From assembly GCA_903813345.2 (NCBI GenBank), contig CAIIXF020000011.1:17033754-17097753 (forward strand): a stretch of DNA of 64,000 bases. Reading direction: 5' to 3'. The stretch is from Owenia fusiformis (Eukaryota; Annelida; Polychaeta; Sabellida; Oweniidae). A program made the translations under genes and the position numbers. The notes under the pieces are model-generated. The model worked only from the letters and a program-made list of their open reading frames with translations, was not told the DNA's origin and did not search any database. Shown here piece by piece: positions 12,403-25,418 of this stretch. Every line of letters begins with the position of its first letter. The first letter of the stretch is position 1.

Positions 12403-12693
12403 CAGTTGTCCAAATTGGTGTTGAATTCGTGCAGCTGAAACTGGTTTGGTCTCCTCCGTCAAATCGTATTACAGAGTACACACAGAATGTATAATCTGTA
12501 TATGTGGACAAATTAAAGATGGTATGTTCCGTGAACAGACCAACCTCGCTAGAAAATATCACTTCTTCCACCATGGAGTTGTGCTCATATAATGCTCTAT
12601 AATGGGTCGCGCCATTAACGTTTATGATGGTCAGTCTAATCGAAGTTGATAAAGGACCAGCTCTTGCACTAACTGCAGGCGGTTTCTCTGGAA
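12403..12693 (-). CDS. FN3-domain exon (type C'), first FN3 of RPTP-like copy C
   Basis: A 291-bp exon (97 codons, phase 1-1) has acceptor tatttcag/TTCC and donor ACTG/gtacgt. The domain opens PEKPPAVSA, includes THYRALY, and closes YTFCVYSVIRF then CTNSTP before the donor. The paired cysteines (FCV and SCT) may form a disulphide. It is clearly paralogous to 51703-51999 (FYTFCVYSVIR, CTNSTP). Its phase-1 acceptor is compatible with the 25-bp microexon at 13357-13381, placing it directly after the signal peptide. Confidence 0.87.
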
Positions 12694-13356
12694 CTGAAAT
12701 ATGTATGTGTGAAATGTCAAATAGGGACGACTAAAGGGTAACATAAAATTACACGTCAAGAAAGGAAACATTTTGTAGAATAAGGAAAACAAAACCTCGA
12801 TATCCCGAACAGTAACATAAAGAAGGAAAATATATTTACTACCTCTAAGTCTTCCAAGCTGTTTATGTTTTATAGTATTTTGTTTATTTTGGAGTAATGT
12901 AAAATGTATACATGGGGTATGAGATATTGGACATCGTCTTCTTAACATCCTATGATTAAAGGCAGAATCAGATCTAGCAAGATACTGTTGGGTATTCTTG
13001 ACAAAAATTGTTTCAATTTTACAATATTTTGGCGTCATAGTTGTCATGTCTATTTTCTAAAAATCCCAAAAGTGAGAACTGTTTGAGAAAAAACTAATTT
13101 TCATATTATATTTTTGAGAATTTACACATTTCCTCCCATTTTGGCACTTTGAATCCTAAATAACTTAACCTACTTGTAACATATTGTAGATCTTTTGGGA
13201 ATAATAGTATTGAGAAATGGAAATCTTTCTACCACAGATGAACACGATTGGTTGATTATTCTAAAGATAAGAAGTATTCATACAGACCTTTTAAACAGCC
13301 GTTATTTTATTGTGGATTTGATAACAAGATGCTTTATTGTGTTTTCTTATACCTAC

Positions 13357-13381
13357 CAGTTTGAGATGACCCGATATCGAT
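13357..13381 (-). CDS. 25-bp microexon, RPTP-like copy C
   Basis: The sequence ATCGATATCGGGTCATCTCA continues to 25 bp between aattctag and gtaggt. Entered in phase 0 it reads IDIGSSQT plus one base, leaving phase 1 into the FN3 exon at 12693. Length, phase and position match the microexon at 52648-52672 of copy B, which is the main support. It encodes the short linker just after the predicted signal peptide. Confidence 0.78.
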
Positions 13382-13588
13382 CTAGAATTCGAAGAGAATA
13401 AACGAACATAAATTATAAATAAGAAAATTGTGATACATGTAGTCGGTGTGAATACATTTAATAACTACTCTCTAAATTCAACGATATTGGATGTAAGAAC
13501 ATACAGTGGAATGCGGAAATATATTGTGTATTAACATTTGAATATTAAAACGTAACTTGTGGCATGCAAAATAGATTGTTGTCCTTAC

Positions 13589-13675
13589 CTGTACACTGAT
13601 GACTGCACTTGTGACAACAAACCAAAGGATGTAGTTGTTCGGCTTAACGAAAGTATTGATGACCATGTTGTTCAA
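13589..13675 (-). CDS. Signal-peptide first exon, RPTP-like copy C
   Basis: The exon encodes 29 residues from the ATG at 13675, ending in phase 0 at CAG/gtaagg. After an N-terminal MNNMVINTFVKPNN comes a hydrophobic core YILWFVVTSAVISVQ, which fits a secretory signal peptide. The second Met (fourth codon) is a possible alternative start. The next acceptor is the 25-bp microexon 207 bp downstream. The exon is duplicated at 57330-57383. Its place right after the PTP-entrance exons of copy B marks the start of a new gene. No experimental start site is available. Confidence 0.78.
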
Positions 13676-14501
13676 TTACACTCAAGATACATAAACGATT
13701 TCAGAAATACCAGATTTTTATTTATAAGCAGATCTTATGTTAACCATTTAAATGTATTACTGAACTTTGAAGTTAAAAAAGTGGTATCGAACAGTAATGC
13801 CTTATAATCGAGATACGTGATCCAATACGTCGTACCTTGATAAAAATATTTACAAACAAAATTGATTTTTGAGATATATGGTTGCCAATAAAGTAATGAG
13901 ATAAAGATAAGTATATCTTTCGAAGATCAGCTTTGCCGATGGTATAATATCTAAAAGGTGGCTTTTGCATAGATATTGTATATTTGATTAAAGATTAACA
14001 ATTTGATAATCAATCTGATGATGTATCTCGTAAACATTATCATATTTTACTTATTATTCCAAGGAAAACAAACATTTCGAATATGTATTAACATCAATCA
14101 AAATCAAGAATATTCATCTGTGATTGGACTTTAGGCTGAGATACTAGGAATGTTTTCTTTTGACTTGGAATTTATTATTTTGCTTTCAAAACTTTCAAAA
14201 TAGAACATGGTCATACTGATGACTGGGGGGGGGGGAGTTAGTGGTAATGATTTACAGTAGAAGATACCTGATGCATATATACATACACACACCGCGTATT
14301 AATTATTAACAAAACAAACTGTAGTGGTATGTGAATTATTATTTTATATTTAAGCAAATAATTGTCATGCAACATCTAATCATGTTTTTGTACAAGTAAT
14401 CATATATGTTTAAAATTTCATAATTGTGTAACAGAGCGAATATCCTCTAATTAATGAGCTATCAACAGATGGGGCTGGACATATAGTGATCTTTGTAAAA
14501 T

Positions 14502-14630
14502 TTACAATTGAGGGTGCATAGTACTTTGAATTCGCCATTGATCCACATGTTCTCTTATGACCTCCATACTATTATATGGTACCACGTACATAGGTGTATC
14601 CCCATCATCGAATACATCGTGAAAGATGAG
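14502..14630 (-). other. Small conserved open frame, possible coding fragment
   Basis: A 42-codon frame containing VFDDGDT, YVVP and EHVDQWRIQSTM is open here and in the duplicate at 58684-58812, with a few amino-acid changes between copies. There is no ATG near its 5' end and no clear acceptor, and a stop lies just upstream. I do not recognise it. It could be a decayed exon or just conserved by recent duplication. Confidence 0.25.
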
Positions 14631-14782
14631 TTACAGAAATCGAATTATCATAATTCAGTTGGTATTTTCATCAAATTTTAATTGGTAACAAATATTTATA
14701 ATTAAGCATTTAGGTTTACAAAACTACGATGACTCACACGGGCCACCACCGGAATCATGTCTTAATATATCAAAAAGCTTAC

Positions 14783-14873
14783 ATGGACTGATGTTCTTGT
14801 ATCTGTTCTTTAGTTTCACTCCAGGCTTCAGAGCTTCTTTTATAGGATGCGACGGACTGTTTGCCTCTATTTC
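14783..14873 (-). CDS. PTP-entrance exon (91 bp), RPTP-like copy B
   Basis: The exon lies between ttatatag and gtaagc and reads in phase 0: 30 codons plus one base. It begins EIEANSPSH and ends KLKNRYKNISP. KNRYKNI followed by P is the signature at the very start of receptor protein tyrosine phosphatase catalytic domains, where a Tyr-Asp normally follows. The trailing T fits that Tyr. It is identical in length and nearly in sequence to 60292-60382. No later catalytic exon (WPD loop, HCSAG) is seen before copy C begins at 13.67 kb, so the catalytic part is missing or shared with exons outside the window. Confidence 0.8.
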
Positions 14874-15089
14874 CTATATAACATAGAAACATAGCACGAC
14901 AGACATGACATACATTGTATGTGTTCATTTTTATTGCGAGGCATTGTACGAGTTTTGACTGTTTTAAATTATCCATAGATAAATAATAAGAACATGAATA
15001 TTGCACTTTCATAGAGAAGTTGAAATAAGAAGGAATGTAGATCTTGACACTGTATTGTATTTTACACTGTATTAAAATATTGTAATCAC

Positions 15090-15126
15090 CTTAAACTCTT
15101 TCTTGACTAGCGCATTGTTATCTCTC
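15090..15126 (-). CDS. 37-bp juxtamembrane exon, RPTP-like copy B
   Basis: The exon lies between an acceptor ending aacag and donor gtgatt. One base plus 12 codons read RDNNALVKKEFK, entering in phase 2 and leaving in phase 0, exactly as the following 91-bp exon needs. A same-length copy at 60600-60636 reads VKKAFK. It is short and basic/helical, typical of the wedge just before a PTP domain. The upstream partner exon seen in copy A (60744-60867) has no counterpart here; the sequence diverges at 15176, just before a repeat tract and the assembly gap. Confidence 0.72.
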
Positions 15127-15304
15127 CTGTTCCTCAAGGTATTAGCAAAAATGCAGAATATTTAGCTTTAAAAAAGCTTAACTTGTTGAACTACACAAAA
15201 GTCAGTGTCAATGTTTTAGTCCCCAAATATACTGCATGATGAAAATTCTGCACAAAATAGTAAATATCATATAAAAATAACAAGGCATTAAGATGACACA
15301 ATAC

Positions 15305-15790
15305 TACTACTTTTAAAGTCAAATTTGAACTTCTAAGAACTTGTAGATGATTTTTTTAAAAATGGTCAATTTGAAGCAAGTTGAAACAACACCTTGTAGT
15401 CCTATTTTGACAATGAAACGTTCATTGAAGGTCAAATCTTAAATCATAAGTTAGATTTGAACTTCTGAGAATTTCCCTATGATTTTGAAAAAATGGTCAA
15501 TTTGAAGCAAGTTGAAACGAGACATTTTTCTCCTTGAAAAGGTCATTGAAGGTCAAATATTTTTGGACCTTGATTATGTCATTGAAGGTCAAATCTATAG
15601 TCATATTTTGAACTTTTGAGAACTTGTAGATGATTTTGAAAAAATGCTGGTCAATTTGAAGCAAATTGATAAGACATTTGTGAACTATTAGGACCTTGAG
15701 AAGGTCATTGAAGGTCAAATTTTAAATCTAAAGTCAGATTTGACTTTCTGAGAACTTGTAGATGATTTTAGAAAAAACTAAAGTCAGTCT
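15305..15790. repeat. Degenerate tandem repeat of about 130-150 bp
   Basis: Four units share AACTTGTAGATGATTTT, ATGGTCAATTTGAAGCAA and CATTGAAGGTCAAAT; the first of these recurs at about 15337, 15469, 15619 and 15752. It is intronic. Confidence 0.7.
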
Positions 15791-15912
15791 AAACAGTATT
15801 TGTTAAGTTATTGGAAGAATTTGTTACAGACGCTAACCGCCGTATTTTGGTATTTTGGTTTTATAATTGAATGTTTTAACACGGTATTAAAACAACGTTT
15901 GAAAACATCGTA

Positions 15913-16412
15913 NNNNNNNNNNNNNNNNNNNNNNNNNNNNNNNNNNNNNNNNNNNNNNNNNNNNNNNNNNNNNNNNNNNNNNNNNNNNNNNNNNNNNNNN
16001 NNNNNNNNNNNNNNNNNNNNNNNNNNNNNNNNNNNNNNNNNNNNNNNNNNNNNNNNNNNNNNNNNNNNNNNNNNNNNNNNNNNNNNNNNNNNNNNNNNNN
16101 NNNNNNNNNNNNNNNNNNNNNNNNNNNNNNNNNNNNNNNNNNNNNNNNNNNNNNNNNNNNNNNNNNNNNNNNNNNNNNNNNNNNNNNNNNNNNNNNNNNN
16201 NNNNNNNNNNNNNNNNNNNNNNNNNNNNNNNNNNNNNNNNNNNNNNNNNNNNNNNNNNNNNNNNNNNNNNNNNNNNNNNNNNNNNNNNNNNNNNNNNNNN
16301 NNNNNNNNNNNNNNNNNNNNNNNNNNNNNNNNNNNNNNNNNNNNNNNNNNNNNNNNNNNNNNNNNNNNNNNNNNNNNNNNNNNNNNNNNNNNNNNNNNNN
16401 NNNNNNNNNNNN
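15913..16412. other. Assembly gap (500 N)
   Basis: Exactly 500 undetermined bases, probably a scaffold placeholder. It interrupts the non-LTR retrotransposon fragment. Missing copy B exons (second half of the 27.5-kb FN3, transmembrane and juxtamembrane exons) could lie in it. Confidence 0.99.
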
Positions 16413-17642
16413 GGTGTTTCAAAGTATTTCGATAAAGTTTATTCTTCTGTTTCACAGATGTTAGTATACCATGTGAGAGCCAAGGCTTAATTGGGTTCTT
16501 GTGAATTTTTGTATTTTTGACTTTTACAGGGAAATGTTCATCATATTTTCTACTAATTTTGTCTGCAAATAAATTATAAGCCACATTTACATCAACCTTT
16601 TCATTAATTATACCAGTCCAATCTATATCTTTCAATGAATCACTAAAATTATTAATTGCACTCAATGGATATTTCCTAAAAGTGATTTGTTTATTTTCAC
16701 AAACATTTTGATGGTGTGATGTAAGGGCAAAGATAGGATGGTGATCAGAAATGGGAAATGAAAGAAGACCACTTTTGATTACATTATTTGAATTAGAAAA
16801 GATATTATCAATAAGCGTAGCACTTTTTCTGTTATTCTGGTAGGTTTAAAAATCAATGGGTTGTAAGATTGGGAGTATAATAGATTAAGAAAATTCAACG
16901 TTTGTGCATCACTTTCAGTTTTAAGTAAATCAATGTTGAAATCACCCATTATAAAAGAAATGTTATGTTCCCTATCAATTTTAGAAAGTAGACTCTCAAA
17001 ACTTTCAAGAAAAGATGCCATGTCTGTATTTGGTGGTCTATATATTATAGTAATAACCATATTTTTCTCATTTTTTCTAGGAATTTCAATAGATAGAGAT
17101 TCACATGCTTTATAATCTAATTTGAGGTCATCCCTATGTTTAAAGTCAATGCCTTTTAAAATATGAAGTGCAACACCACCCCCTGGTCTATCTTTCCTAG
17201 AGTTAAAAATACTATTATAATTAGAATCATTTTCCTCATAAATAGGCTCTAAGTTTGATGTAAGCCATGTTTCAGTCATACCAATAATTGAAAGATTATT
17301 TTTTAACAATTGCAACATATTATGGAATTTCCATTGATTTTTAGATACACTCCTCATGTTGATGTGTAACATACTAAGATCATTTGATTTTTGTAAGTGA
17401 TAGTTAAATTGATCAATATTATTGTAGTTGCACTGATTAACTGATTGATTTATTTCAAAATCATGTGCAGTGAGAGGTTCATCCTTCTGTCTATTTTCTA
17501 AAGTCAGTGGATTAAAAATAAGACTTTCATAATCATTTATTGAAATTAAAGAAGGTGCTAAGTCAAGAAATTCAATTGGTGTTGCCTCATAAAATGGAAA
17601 CATCTGCCATTTCATAACCTCTATATTTCTAGACATAACCAA
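16413..17642 (-). pseudogene. Non-LTR retrotransposon (CR1/Jockey/L2-like) endonuclease fragment
   Basis: The reading frame at 16779-17642 contains the apurinic-type endonuclease signatures of LINE ORF2 in order: LHINMRS, GMTETWL, RPGGGVAL, IIYRPPN and MGDFNIDLL. A one-base deletion in a homopolymer near 16824 shifts the frame; the downstream SDHHPIFA-type segment continues in another frame (about 16413-16830), with the usual inter-domain region rich in Lys/Tyr, until the gap. The reverse transcriptase itself is not visible. The element nicks target DNA for target-primed reverse transcription; this copy is broken. Confidence 0.85.
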
Positions 17643-17865
17643 AATGATAATAGATGCTAAATGAATGAACTGAATTAATTTGATTTGTTCTGCTCAAAAC
17701 AAAAATGCACCATATTAGGTACATATTCCAATAAGGCAGGTTTTAAAGAAGTATGAGTAGTTCCACAGTAAATTGGATGGTAAATTATTTTAAGCAATAT
17801 ATCCTGTTTTTTAGCAGACTATGATAACAATTTGACATTAAAAACATGTTAAAATATACATTGAT
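17643..17865. other. Short unassigned stretch
   Basis: This may be the 5' end of the LINE fragment or flanking intron. No ORF or repeat boundary is clear. Confidence 0.4.
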
Positions 17866-19183
17866 TAATAACTCATAAATTAAATTATGAGAACTTTTTA
17901 TTTTGACCTACTTTACGGACACCATATCTCAAAAGTGGGTCAAAATACTTTCTGACGGCAAAAAAGCTATCGATATTAGCACACTCTTTGCTACCTGTAT
18001 ACAAAATTTCGAAGCAAATCATTAAAGTGTAATGTCAGAATCGCAAAAATAAGGTAAAACTATGAATTTGACCTAGATATTGACCAAAGCATTTTGGTGT
18101 CCAAATTTTAAAGCTAGATAGCCTTCGAGGTCCCCTTCTTTTATAGGCTTTCAGAATGTAAAGCTGAACTCAGTCTATATCTGGTATTTTACACTTCAAA
18201 AAATCTTTTTACTCATTGACATAACATGGGGCACCAAATTTAGCAATTTTTGAGCTCTCAAAACGCCATAACTTCCGAACCGAGAATCGGATTGAAATTT
18301 GGTTTGCAGATCCGAATTCCTGACAAAATTTTACCCCTAATTCATAATTCATACATTGAATTTGGAGAACCTTTTGTTTTGACCTACTTTCCAGATGCCA
18401 TATTTCAAAATCAGTAAGAGTAATCAAAAAACGGATGGCACACTTATGAAAGGGCTGTTTATAAGCTGCATGATGAAAAAAGATGAAGATGTTTCGACGA
18501 AGATAATTGATAGAATATTGGAAATGTAAGATTTGACCCAGTTCTGGGATAGGATAGGATATAGAATAGAAAGGAAGGATAGGATAGGAAGGAAAGGATA
18601 GAAAGGAAGGATAGATAGGAAGGATATGATCAGACATGATAGGATGGAAGGATGGGTGATTTTTTCTATATTTTCTTCGCTACTCTTGACTTTCTATCAG
18701 GATGTCATCAGATCGATTTTTCTCGAAATTTTCAAAACGCCATAACTTGCGAACCGGAAGTCAGATCTAAATTTGGTTTGCAGATTCAGATTCCAGAGAA
18801 AGCTCTACACTTATTTCATAGCTCATATGTTAAATTTGATTAACTTTTTAGTTTGACCTACTTTCCGGACGCCATATCTCAAAATCGGTAAGAGTAATCA
18901 AAAAACGGATAGCATATTCTCGATTTGTTTTTTCTAAACTACATGATGAAAAAAAGATAAAGGAGTAACGACAAACAACAACGAAGATAATTGACAGAAT
19001 GTTGATTTGACCTAAATTTGACCTAGTTCTTGACCTCTGACCTAGCTACAAATTTGACCTAATTTTCCAGAAACTAGGTTGATGGGCTATGTTAGCCATG
19101 TAGGTATGTTAAAGTAAGTTCTTCTAGTTGCTGAGAAAAAGTGTTCACAAAGAAAGAAAGAAAGAGTAATGGCTAGAATTTAC

Positions 19184-19315
19184 CTGCATTTAAGTCGGGA
19201 ATTGTATAAGATGTCTCTGTTCCAGCAGATCTCCAAATAAACTGACTTTCTGTACATACTTTATGGTACACTCTAAAGTTAATAATGCGGCCATTTGATG
19301 CACGTGGTTGATCCC
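19184..19315 (-). pseudogene. Truncated FN3 exon copy 1 in the array
   Basis: This is identical to 27489-27620 of the real exon, with the donor GCAG/gtaaat retained. The 5' part of the exon, including its acceptor, is replaced by unit sequence at GATCCC/TACCTACTCG. It is a pseudo-exon. Confidence 0.85.
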
Positions 19316-21264
19316 TACCTACTCGCATCTGAGTAATTGACTGTTAACTGACAATTAACCCAGTGATAATAATAACATAATGTCGAAGTGCTTAAAATAA
19401 ATGCATAGAATATGATATGATAAGGCAATCAATTAGTTAATGAGCTGTCTTTAAAAGTGAAAAATGTATCATTAATTGTAAGTTTTATATATTAATAAAG
19501 CCTTTAATAGTGAAATTGACTTACACGGATCACCTATCATATTAGCATAAGTAACTGACCGAATCTTATTCGTTTAATTCGATCAAGATTGTGTTATAAC
19601 TAGATTGGTAAATTGAACAAAGTTCAATTTAAGACTCCAGATAGATTGGTAAATTGAACAAAGTTCAATTTAAGACTCCAGATTGATTTACTTGAGTAAA
19701 GAGCTAAGTAAGCAACTGAGAAGGAAGCTGAGTAAGTAGATGATTAAGTAATTGAGTAAGTAGCTGAGTAGGTAGCTGAGTAAGCAGCTGAGTAGGTAGC
19801 TGAGTAAGTAGCTGAGTAGGTAGCCGAGTAAGTAGCTGAGAAGTAGGTAGCTTAGTAGGTAGCTAAGTAGGTATGTAGGTAGGTAGGTAAGTAGGAATTG
19901 AAATTTGGTTTTCAGATTCGGATTCCTCAGAAAATTCTACCCTTAATTAATAACTCATAAATTAAATTATGAGAACTTTTTATTTTGACCTACTTTACGG
20001 ACACCATATCTCAAAAGTGGGTCAAAATACTTTCTGACGGCAAAAAACTATCGATATTAGCACACTCTTTGCTACCTGTATACAAAATTTCGAAGCAAAT
20101 CATTAAAGTGTAATGTCAGAATCGCAAAAATAAGGTAAAACTATGAATTTGACCTAGATATTGACCAAAGCATTTTGGTGTCCAAATTTTAAAGCTAGAT
20201 AGCCTTCGAGGTCCCCTTCTTTTATAGGCTTTCAGAATGTAAAGCTGAACTCAGTCTATATCTGGTATTTTACACTTCAAAAAATCTTTTTACTCATTGA
20301 CATAACATGGGGCACCAAATTTAGCAATTTTTGAGCTCTCAAAACGCCATAACTTCCGAACCGAGAATCGGATTGAAATTTGGTTTGCAGATCCGAATTC
20401 CTGACAAAATTTTACCCCTAATTCATAATTCATACATTGAATTTGGAGAACCTTTTGTTTTGACCTACTTTCCAGATGCCATATTTCAAAATCAGTAAGA
20501 GTAATCAAAAAACGGATGGCACACTTATGAAAGGGCTGTTTATAAGCTGCATGATGAAAAAAGATGAAGATGTTTCGACGAAGATAATTGATAGAATATT
20601 GGAAATGTAAGATTTGACCCAGTTCTGGGATAGGATAGGATATAGAATAGAAAGGAAGGATAGGATAGGAAGGAAAGGATAGAAAGGAAGGATAGATAGG
20701 AAGGATATGATCAGACATGATAGGATGGAAGGATGGGTGATTTTTTCTATATTTTCTTCGCTACTCTTGACTTTCTATCAGGATGTCATCAGATCGATTT
20801 TTCTCGAAATTTTCAAAACGCCATAACTTGCGAACCGGAAGTCAGATCTAAATTTGGTTTGCAGATTCAGATTCCAGAGAAAGCTCTACACTTATTTCAT
20901 AGCTCATATGTTAAATTTGATTAACTTTTTAGTTTGACCTACTTTCCGGACGCCATATCTCAAAATCGGTAAGAGTAATCAAAAAACGGATAGCATATTC
21001 TCGATTTGTTTTTTCTAAACTACATGATGAAAAAAAGATAAAGGAGTAACGACAAACAACAACGAAGATAATTGACAGAATGTTGATTTGACCTAAATTT
21101 GACCTAGTTCTTGACCTCTGACCTAGCTACAAATTTGACCTAATTTTCCAGAAACTAGGTTGATGGGCTATGTTAGCCATGTAGGTATGTTAAAGTAAGT
21201 TCTTCTAGTTGCTGAGAAAAAGTGTTCACAAAGAAAGAAAGAAAGAGTAATGGCTAGAATTTAC

Positions 21265-21396
21265 CTGCATTTAAGTCGGGAATTGTATAAGATGTCTCTG
21301 TTCCAGCAGATCTCCAAATAAACTGACTTTCTGTACATACTTTATGGTACACTCTAAAGTTAATAATGCGGCCATTTGATGCACGTGGTTGATCCC
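21265..21396 (-). pseudogene. Truncated FN3 exon copy 2 in the array
   Basis: Same 132-bp exon fragment and same breakpoint as at 19184-19315, one 2081-bp unit away. The donor is retained and the native acceptor is absent. Confidence 0.85.
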
Positions 21397-23345
21397 TACC
21401 TACTCGCATCTGAGTAATTGACTGTTAACTGACAATTAACCCAGTGATAATAATAACATAATGTCGAAGTGCTTAAAATAAATGCATAGAATATGATATG
21501 ATAAGGCAATCAATTAGTTAATGAGCTGTCTTTAAAAGTGAAAAATGTATCATTAATTGTAAGTTTTATATATTAATAAAGCCTTTAATAGTGAAATTGA
21601 CTTACACGGATCACCTATCATATTAGCATAAGTAACTGACCGAATCTTATTCGTTTAATTCGATCAAGATTGTGTTATAACTAGATTGGTAAATTGAACA
21701 AAGTTCAATTTAAGACTCCAGATAGATTGGTAAATTGAACAAAGTTCAATTTAAGACTCCAGATTGATTTACTTGAGTAAAGAGCTAAGTAAGCAACTGA
21801 GAAGGAAGCTGAGTAAGTAGATGATTAAGTAATTGAGTAAGTAGCTGAGTAGGTAGCTGAGTAAGCAGCTGAGTAGGTAGCTGAGTAAGTAGCTGAGTAG
21901 GTAGCCGAGTAAGTAGCTGAGAAGTAGGTAGCTTAGTAGGTAGCTAAGTAGGTATGTAGGTAGGTAGGTAAGTAGGAATTGAAATTTGGTTTTCAGATTC
22001 GGATTCCTCAGAAAATTCTACCCTTAATTAATAACTCATAAATTAAATTATGAGAACTTTTTATTTTGACCTACTTTACGGACACCATATCTCAAAAGTG
22101 GGTCAAAATACTTTCTGACGGCAAAAAACTATCGATATTAGCACACTCTTTGCTACCTGTATACAAAATTTCGAAGCAAATCATTAAAGTGTAATGTCAG
22201 AATCGCAAAAATAAGGTAAAACTATGAATTTGACCTAGATATTGACCAAAGCATTTTGGTGTCCAAATTTTAAAGCTAGATAGCCTTCGAGGTCCCCTTC
22301 TTTTATAGGCTTTCAGAATGTAAAGCTGAACTCAGTCTATATCTGGTATTTTACACTTCAAAAAATCTTTTTACTCATTGACATAACATGGGGCACCAAA
22401 TTTAGCAATTTTTGAGCTCTCAAAACGCCATAACTTCCGAACCGAGAATCGGATTGAAATTTGGTTTGCAGATCCGAATTCCTGACAAAATTTTACCCCT
22501 AATTCATAATTCATACATTGAATTTGGAGAACCTTTTGTTTTGACCTACTTTCCAGATGCCATATTTCAAAATCAGTAAGAGTAATCAAAAAACGGATGG
22601 CACACTTATGAAAGGGCTGTTTATAAGCTGCATGATGAAAAAAGATGAAGATGTTTCGACGAAGATAATTGATAGAATATTGGAAATGTAAGATTTGACC
22701 CAGTTCTGGGATAGGATAGGATATAGAATAGAAAGGAAGGATAGGATAGGAAGGAAAGGATAGAAAGGAAGGATAGATAGGAAGGATATGATCAGACATG
22801 ATAGGATGGAAGGATGGGTGATTTTTTCTATATTTTCTTCGCTACTCTTGACTTTCTATCAGGATGTCATCAGATCGATTTTTCTCGAAATTTTCAAAAC
22901 GCCATAACTTGCGAACCGGAAGTCAGATCTAAATTTGGTTTGCAGATTCAGATTCCAGAGAAAGCTCTACACTTATTTCATAGCTCATATGTTAAATTTG
23001 ATTAACTTTTTAGTTTGACCTACTTTCCGGACGCCATATCTCAAAATCGGTAAGAGTAATCAAAAAACGGATAGCATATTCTCGATTTGTTTTTTCTAAA
23101 CTACATGATGAAAAAAAGATAAAGGAGTAACGACAAACAACAACGAAGATAATTGACAGAATGTTGATTTGACCTAAATTTGACCTAGTTCTTGACCTCT
23201 GACCTAGCTACAAATTTGACCTAATTTCCCAGAAACTAGGTTGATGGGCTATGTTAGCCATGTAAGTATGTTAAAGTAAGTTCTTCTAGTTGCTGAGAAA
23301 AAGTGTTCACAAAGAAAGAAAGAAAGAGTAATGGCTAGAATTTAC

Positions 23346-23477
23346 CTGCATTTAAGTCGGGAATTGTATAAGATGTCTCTGTTCCAGCAGATCTCCAAAT
23401 AAACTGACTTTCTGTACATACTTTATGGTACACTCTAAAGTTAATAATGCGGCCATTTGATGCACGTGGTTGATCCC
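23346..23477 (-). pseudogene. Truncated FN3 exon copy 3 in the array
   Basis: Same 132-bp exon fragment and breakpoint, one further 2081-bp unit away. Confidence 0.85.
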
Positions 23478-25418
23478 TACCTACTCGCATCTGAGTAATT
23501 GACTGTTAACTGACAATTAACCCAGTGATAATAATAACATAATGTCGAAGTGCTTAAAATAAATGCATAGAATATGATATGATAAGGCAATCAATTAGTT
23601 AATGAGCTGTCTTTAAAAGTGAAAAATGTATCATTAATTGTAAGTTTTATATATTAATAAAGCCTTTAATAGTGAAATTGACTTACACGGATCACCTATC
23701 ATATTAGCATAAGTAACTGACCGAATCTTATTCGTTTAATTCGATCAAGATTGTGTTATAACTAGATTGGTAAATTGAACAAAGTTCAATTTAAGACTCC
23801 AGATAGATTGGTAAATTGAACAAAGTTCAATTTAAGACTCCAGATTGATTTACTTGAGTAAAGAGCTGAGTAAGCAACTGAGAAGGAAGCTGAGTAAGTA
23901 GATGATTAAGTAATTGAGTAAGTAGCTGAGTAGGTAGCTGAGTAAGCAGCTGAGTAGGTAGCTGAGTAAGTAGCTGAGTAGGTAGCCGAGTAAGTAGCTG
24001 AGAAGAAGGTAGCTTAGTAGGTAGCTAAGTAGGTATGTAGGTAGGTAGGTAAGTAGGAATTGAAATTTGGTTTTCAGATTCGGATTCCTCAGAAAATTCT
24101 ACCCTTAATTAATAACTCATAAATTAAATTATGAGAACTTTTTATTTTGACCTACTTTACGGACACCATATCTCAAAAGTGGGTCAAAATACTTTCTGAC
24201 GGCAAAAAACTATCGATATTAGCACACTCTTTGCTACCTGTATACAAAATTTCGAAGCAAATCATTAAAGTGTAATGTCAGAATCGCAAAAATAAGGTAA
24301 AACTATGAATTTGACCTAGATATTGACCAACGCATTTTGGTGTCCAAATTTTAAAGCTAGATAGCCTTCGAGGTCCCCTTCTGTTATAGGCTTTCAGAAT
24401 GTAAAGCTGAACTCAGTCTATATCTGGTATTTTACACTTCAAAAAATCTTTTTACTCATTGACATAACATGGGGCACCAAATTTAGCGATTTTTGAGCTC
24501 TCAAAACGCCATAACTTCCGAACCGAGAATCGGATTGAAATTTGGTTTGCAGATTCGAATTTCTGACAAAATTTTACCCCTAATTCTTAATTCATACATT
24601 GAATTTGGAGAACCTTTTGTTTTGACCTACTTTCCAGATGCCATATTTCAAAATCAGTAAGAGTAATCAAAAAACGGTTGGCACACTTATGAAAGGGCTG
24701 TTTATAAGCTACATGATGAAAAAAGATGAAGATGTATCGACGAAGATAATTGATAGAATATTGGAAATGTAAGATTTGACCCAGTTCTGGGATAGGATAG
24801 GATATAGAATAGAAAGGAAGGATAGGATAGGAAGGAAAGGATAGAAAGGAAGGATAGATAGGAAGGATATGATCAGACATGATAGGATGGGTGATTTTTT
24901 CTATATTTTCTTCGCTACTCTTGACTTTCTATCAGGATGTCATCAGATCGATTTTTCTCGAAATTTTCAAAACGCCATAACTTGCGAACCGGAAGTCAGA
25001 TCTAAATTTGGTTTGCAGATTCAGATTCCAGAGAAAGCTCTACACTTATTTCATAGCTCATATGTTAAATTTGATTAATTTTTTAGTTTGACCTACTTTC
25101 CGGACGCCATATCTCAAAATCGGTAAGAGTAATCAAAAAACGGATAGCATATTCTCGATTTGTTTTTTCTAAACTACATGATGAAAAAAAGATAAAGGAG
25201 TAACGACAAACAACAACGAAGATAATTGACAGAATGTTGATTTGACCTAAATTTGACCTAGTTCTTGACCTCTGACCTAGCTACAAATTTGACCTAATTT
25301 CCCAGAAACTAGGTTGATGGGCTATGTTAGCCATGTAGGTATGTTAAAGTAAGTTCTTCTAGTTGCTGAGAAAAAGTGTTCACAAAGAAAGAAAGAAAGA
25401 GTAATGGCTAGAATTTAC

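Larger units (their letters stand above)
13195..15176. repeat. Segmental duplication, left copy
   Basis: This block matches 56973-60682 in the same orientation with small differences. It holds, on the minus strand, the 37-bp and 91-bp PTP-entrance exons and then the signal-peptide exon and 25-bp microexon. The right-hand copy is longer because of two later insertions. It therefore represents the boundary between successive RPTP-like gene copies. Confidence 0.88.

Noticed and set aside
18209-18637. 142-codon frame starting MSDHILPIYPSF, repeated at 20290, 22371 and shorter at 24587 and 26657
   Set aside because: It reads through a GGATA microsatellite on the opposite strand and recurs only because the 2.08-kb unit is repeated. 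No domain, and lengths vary with indels.
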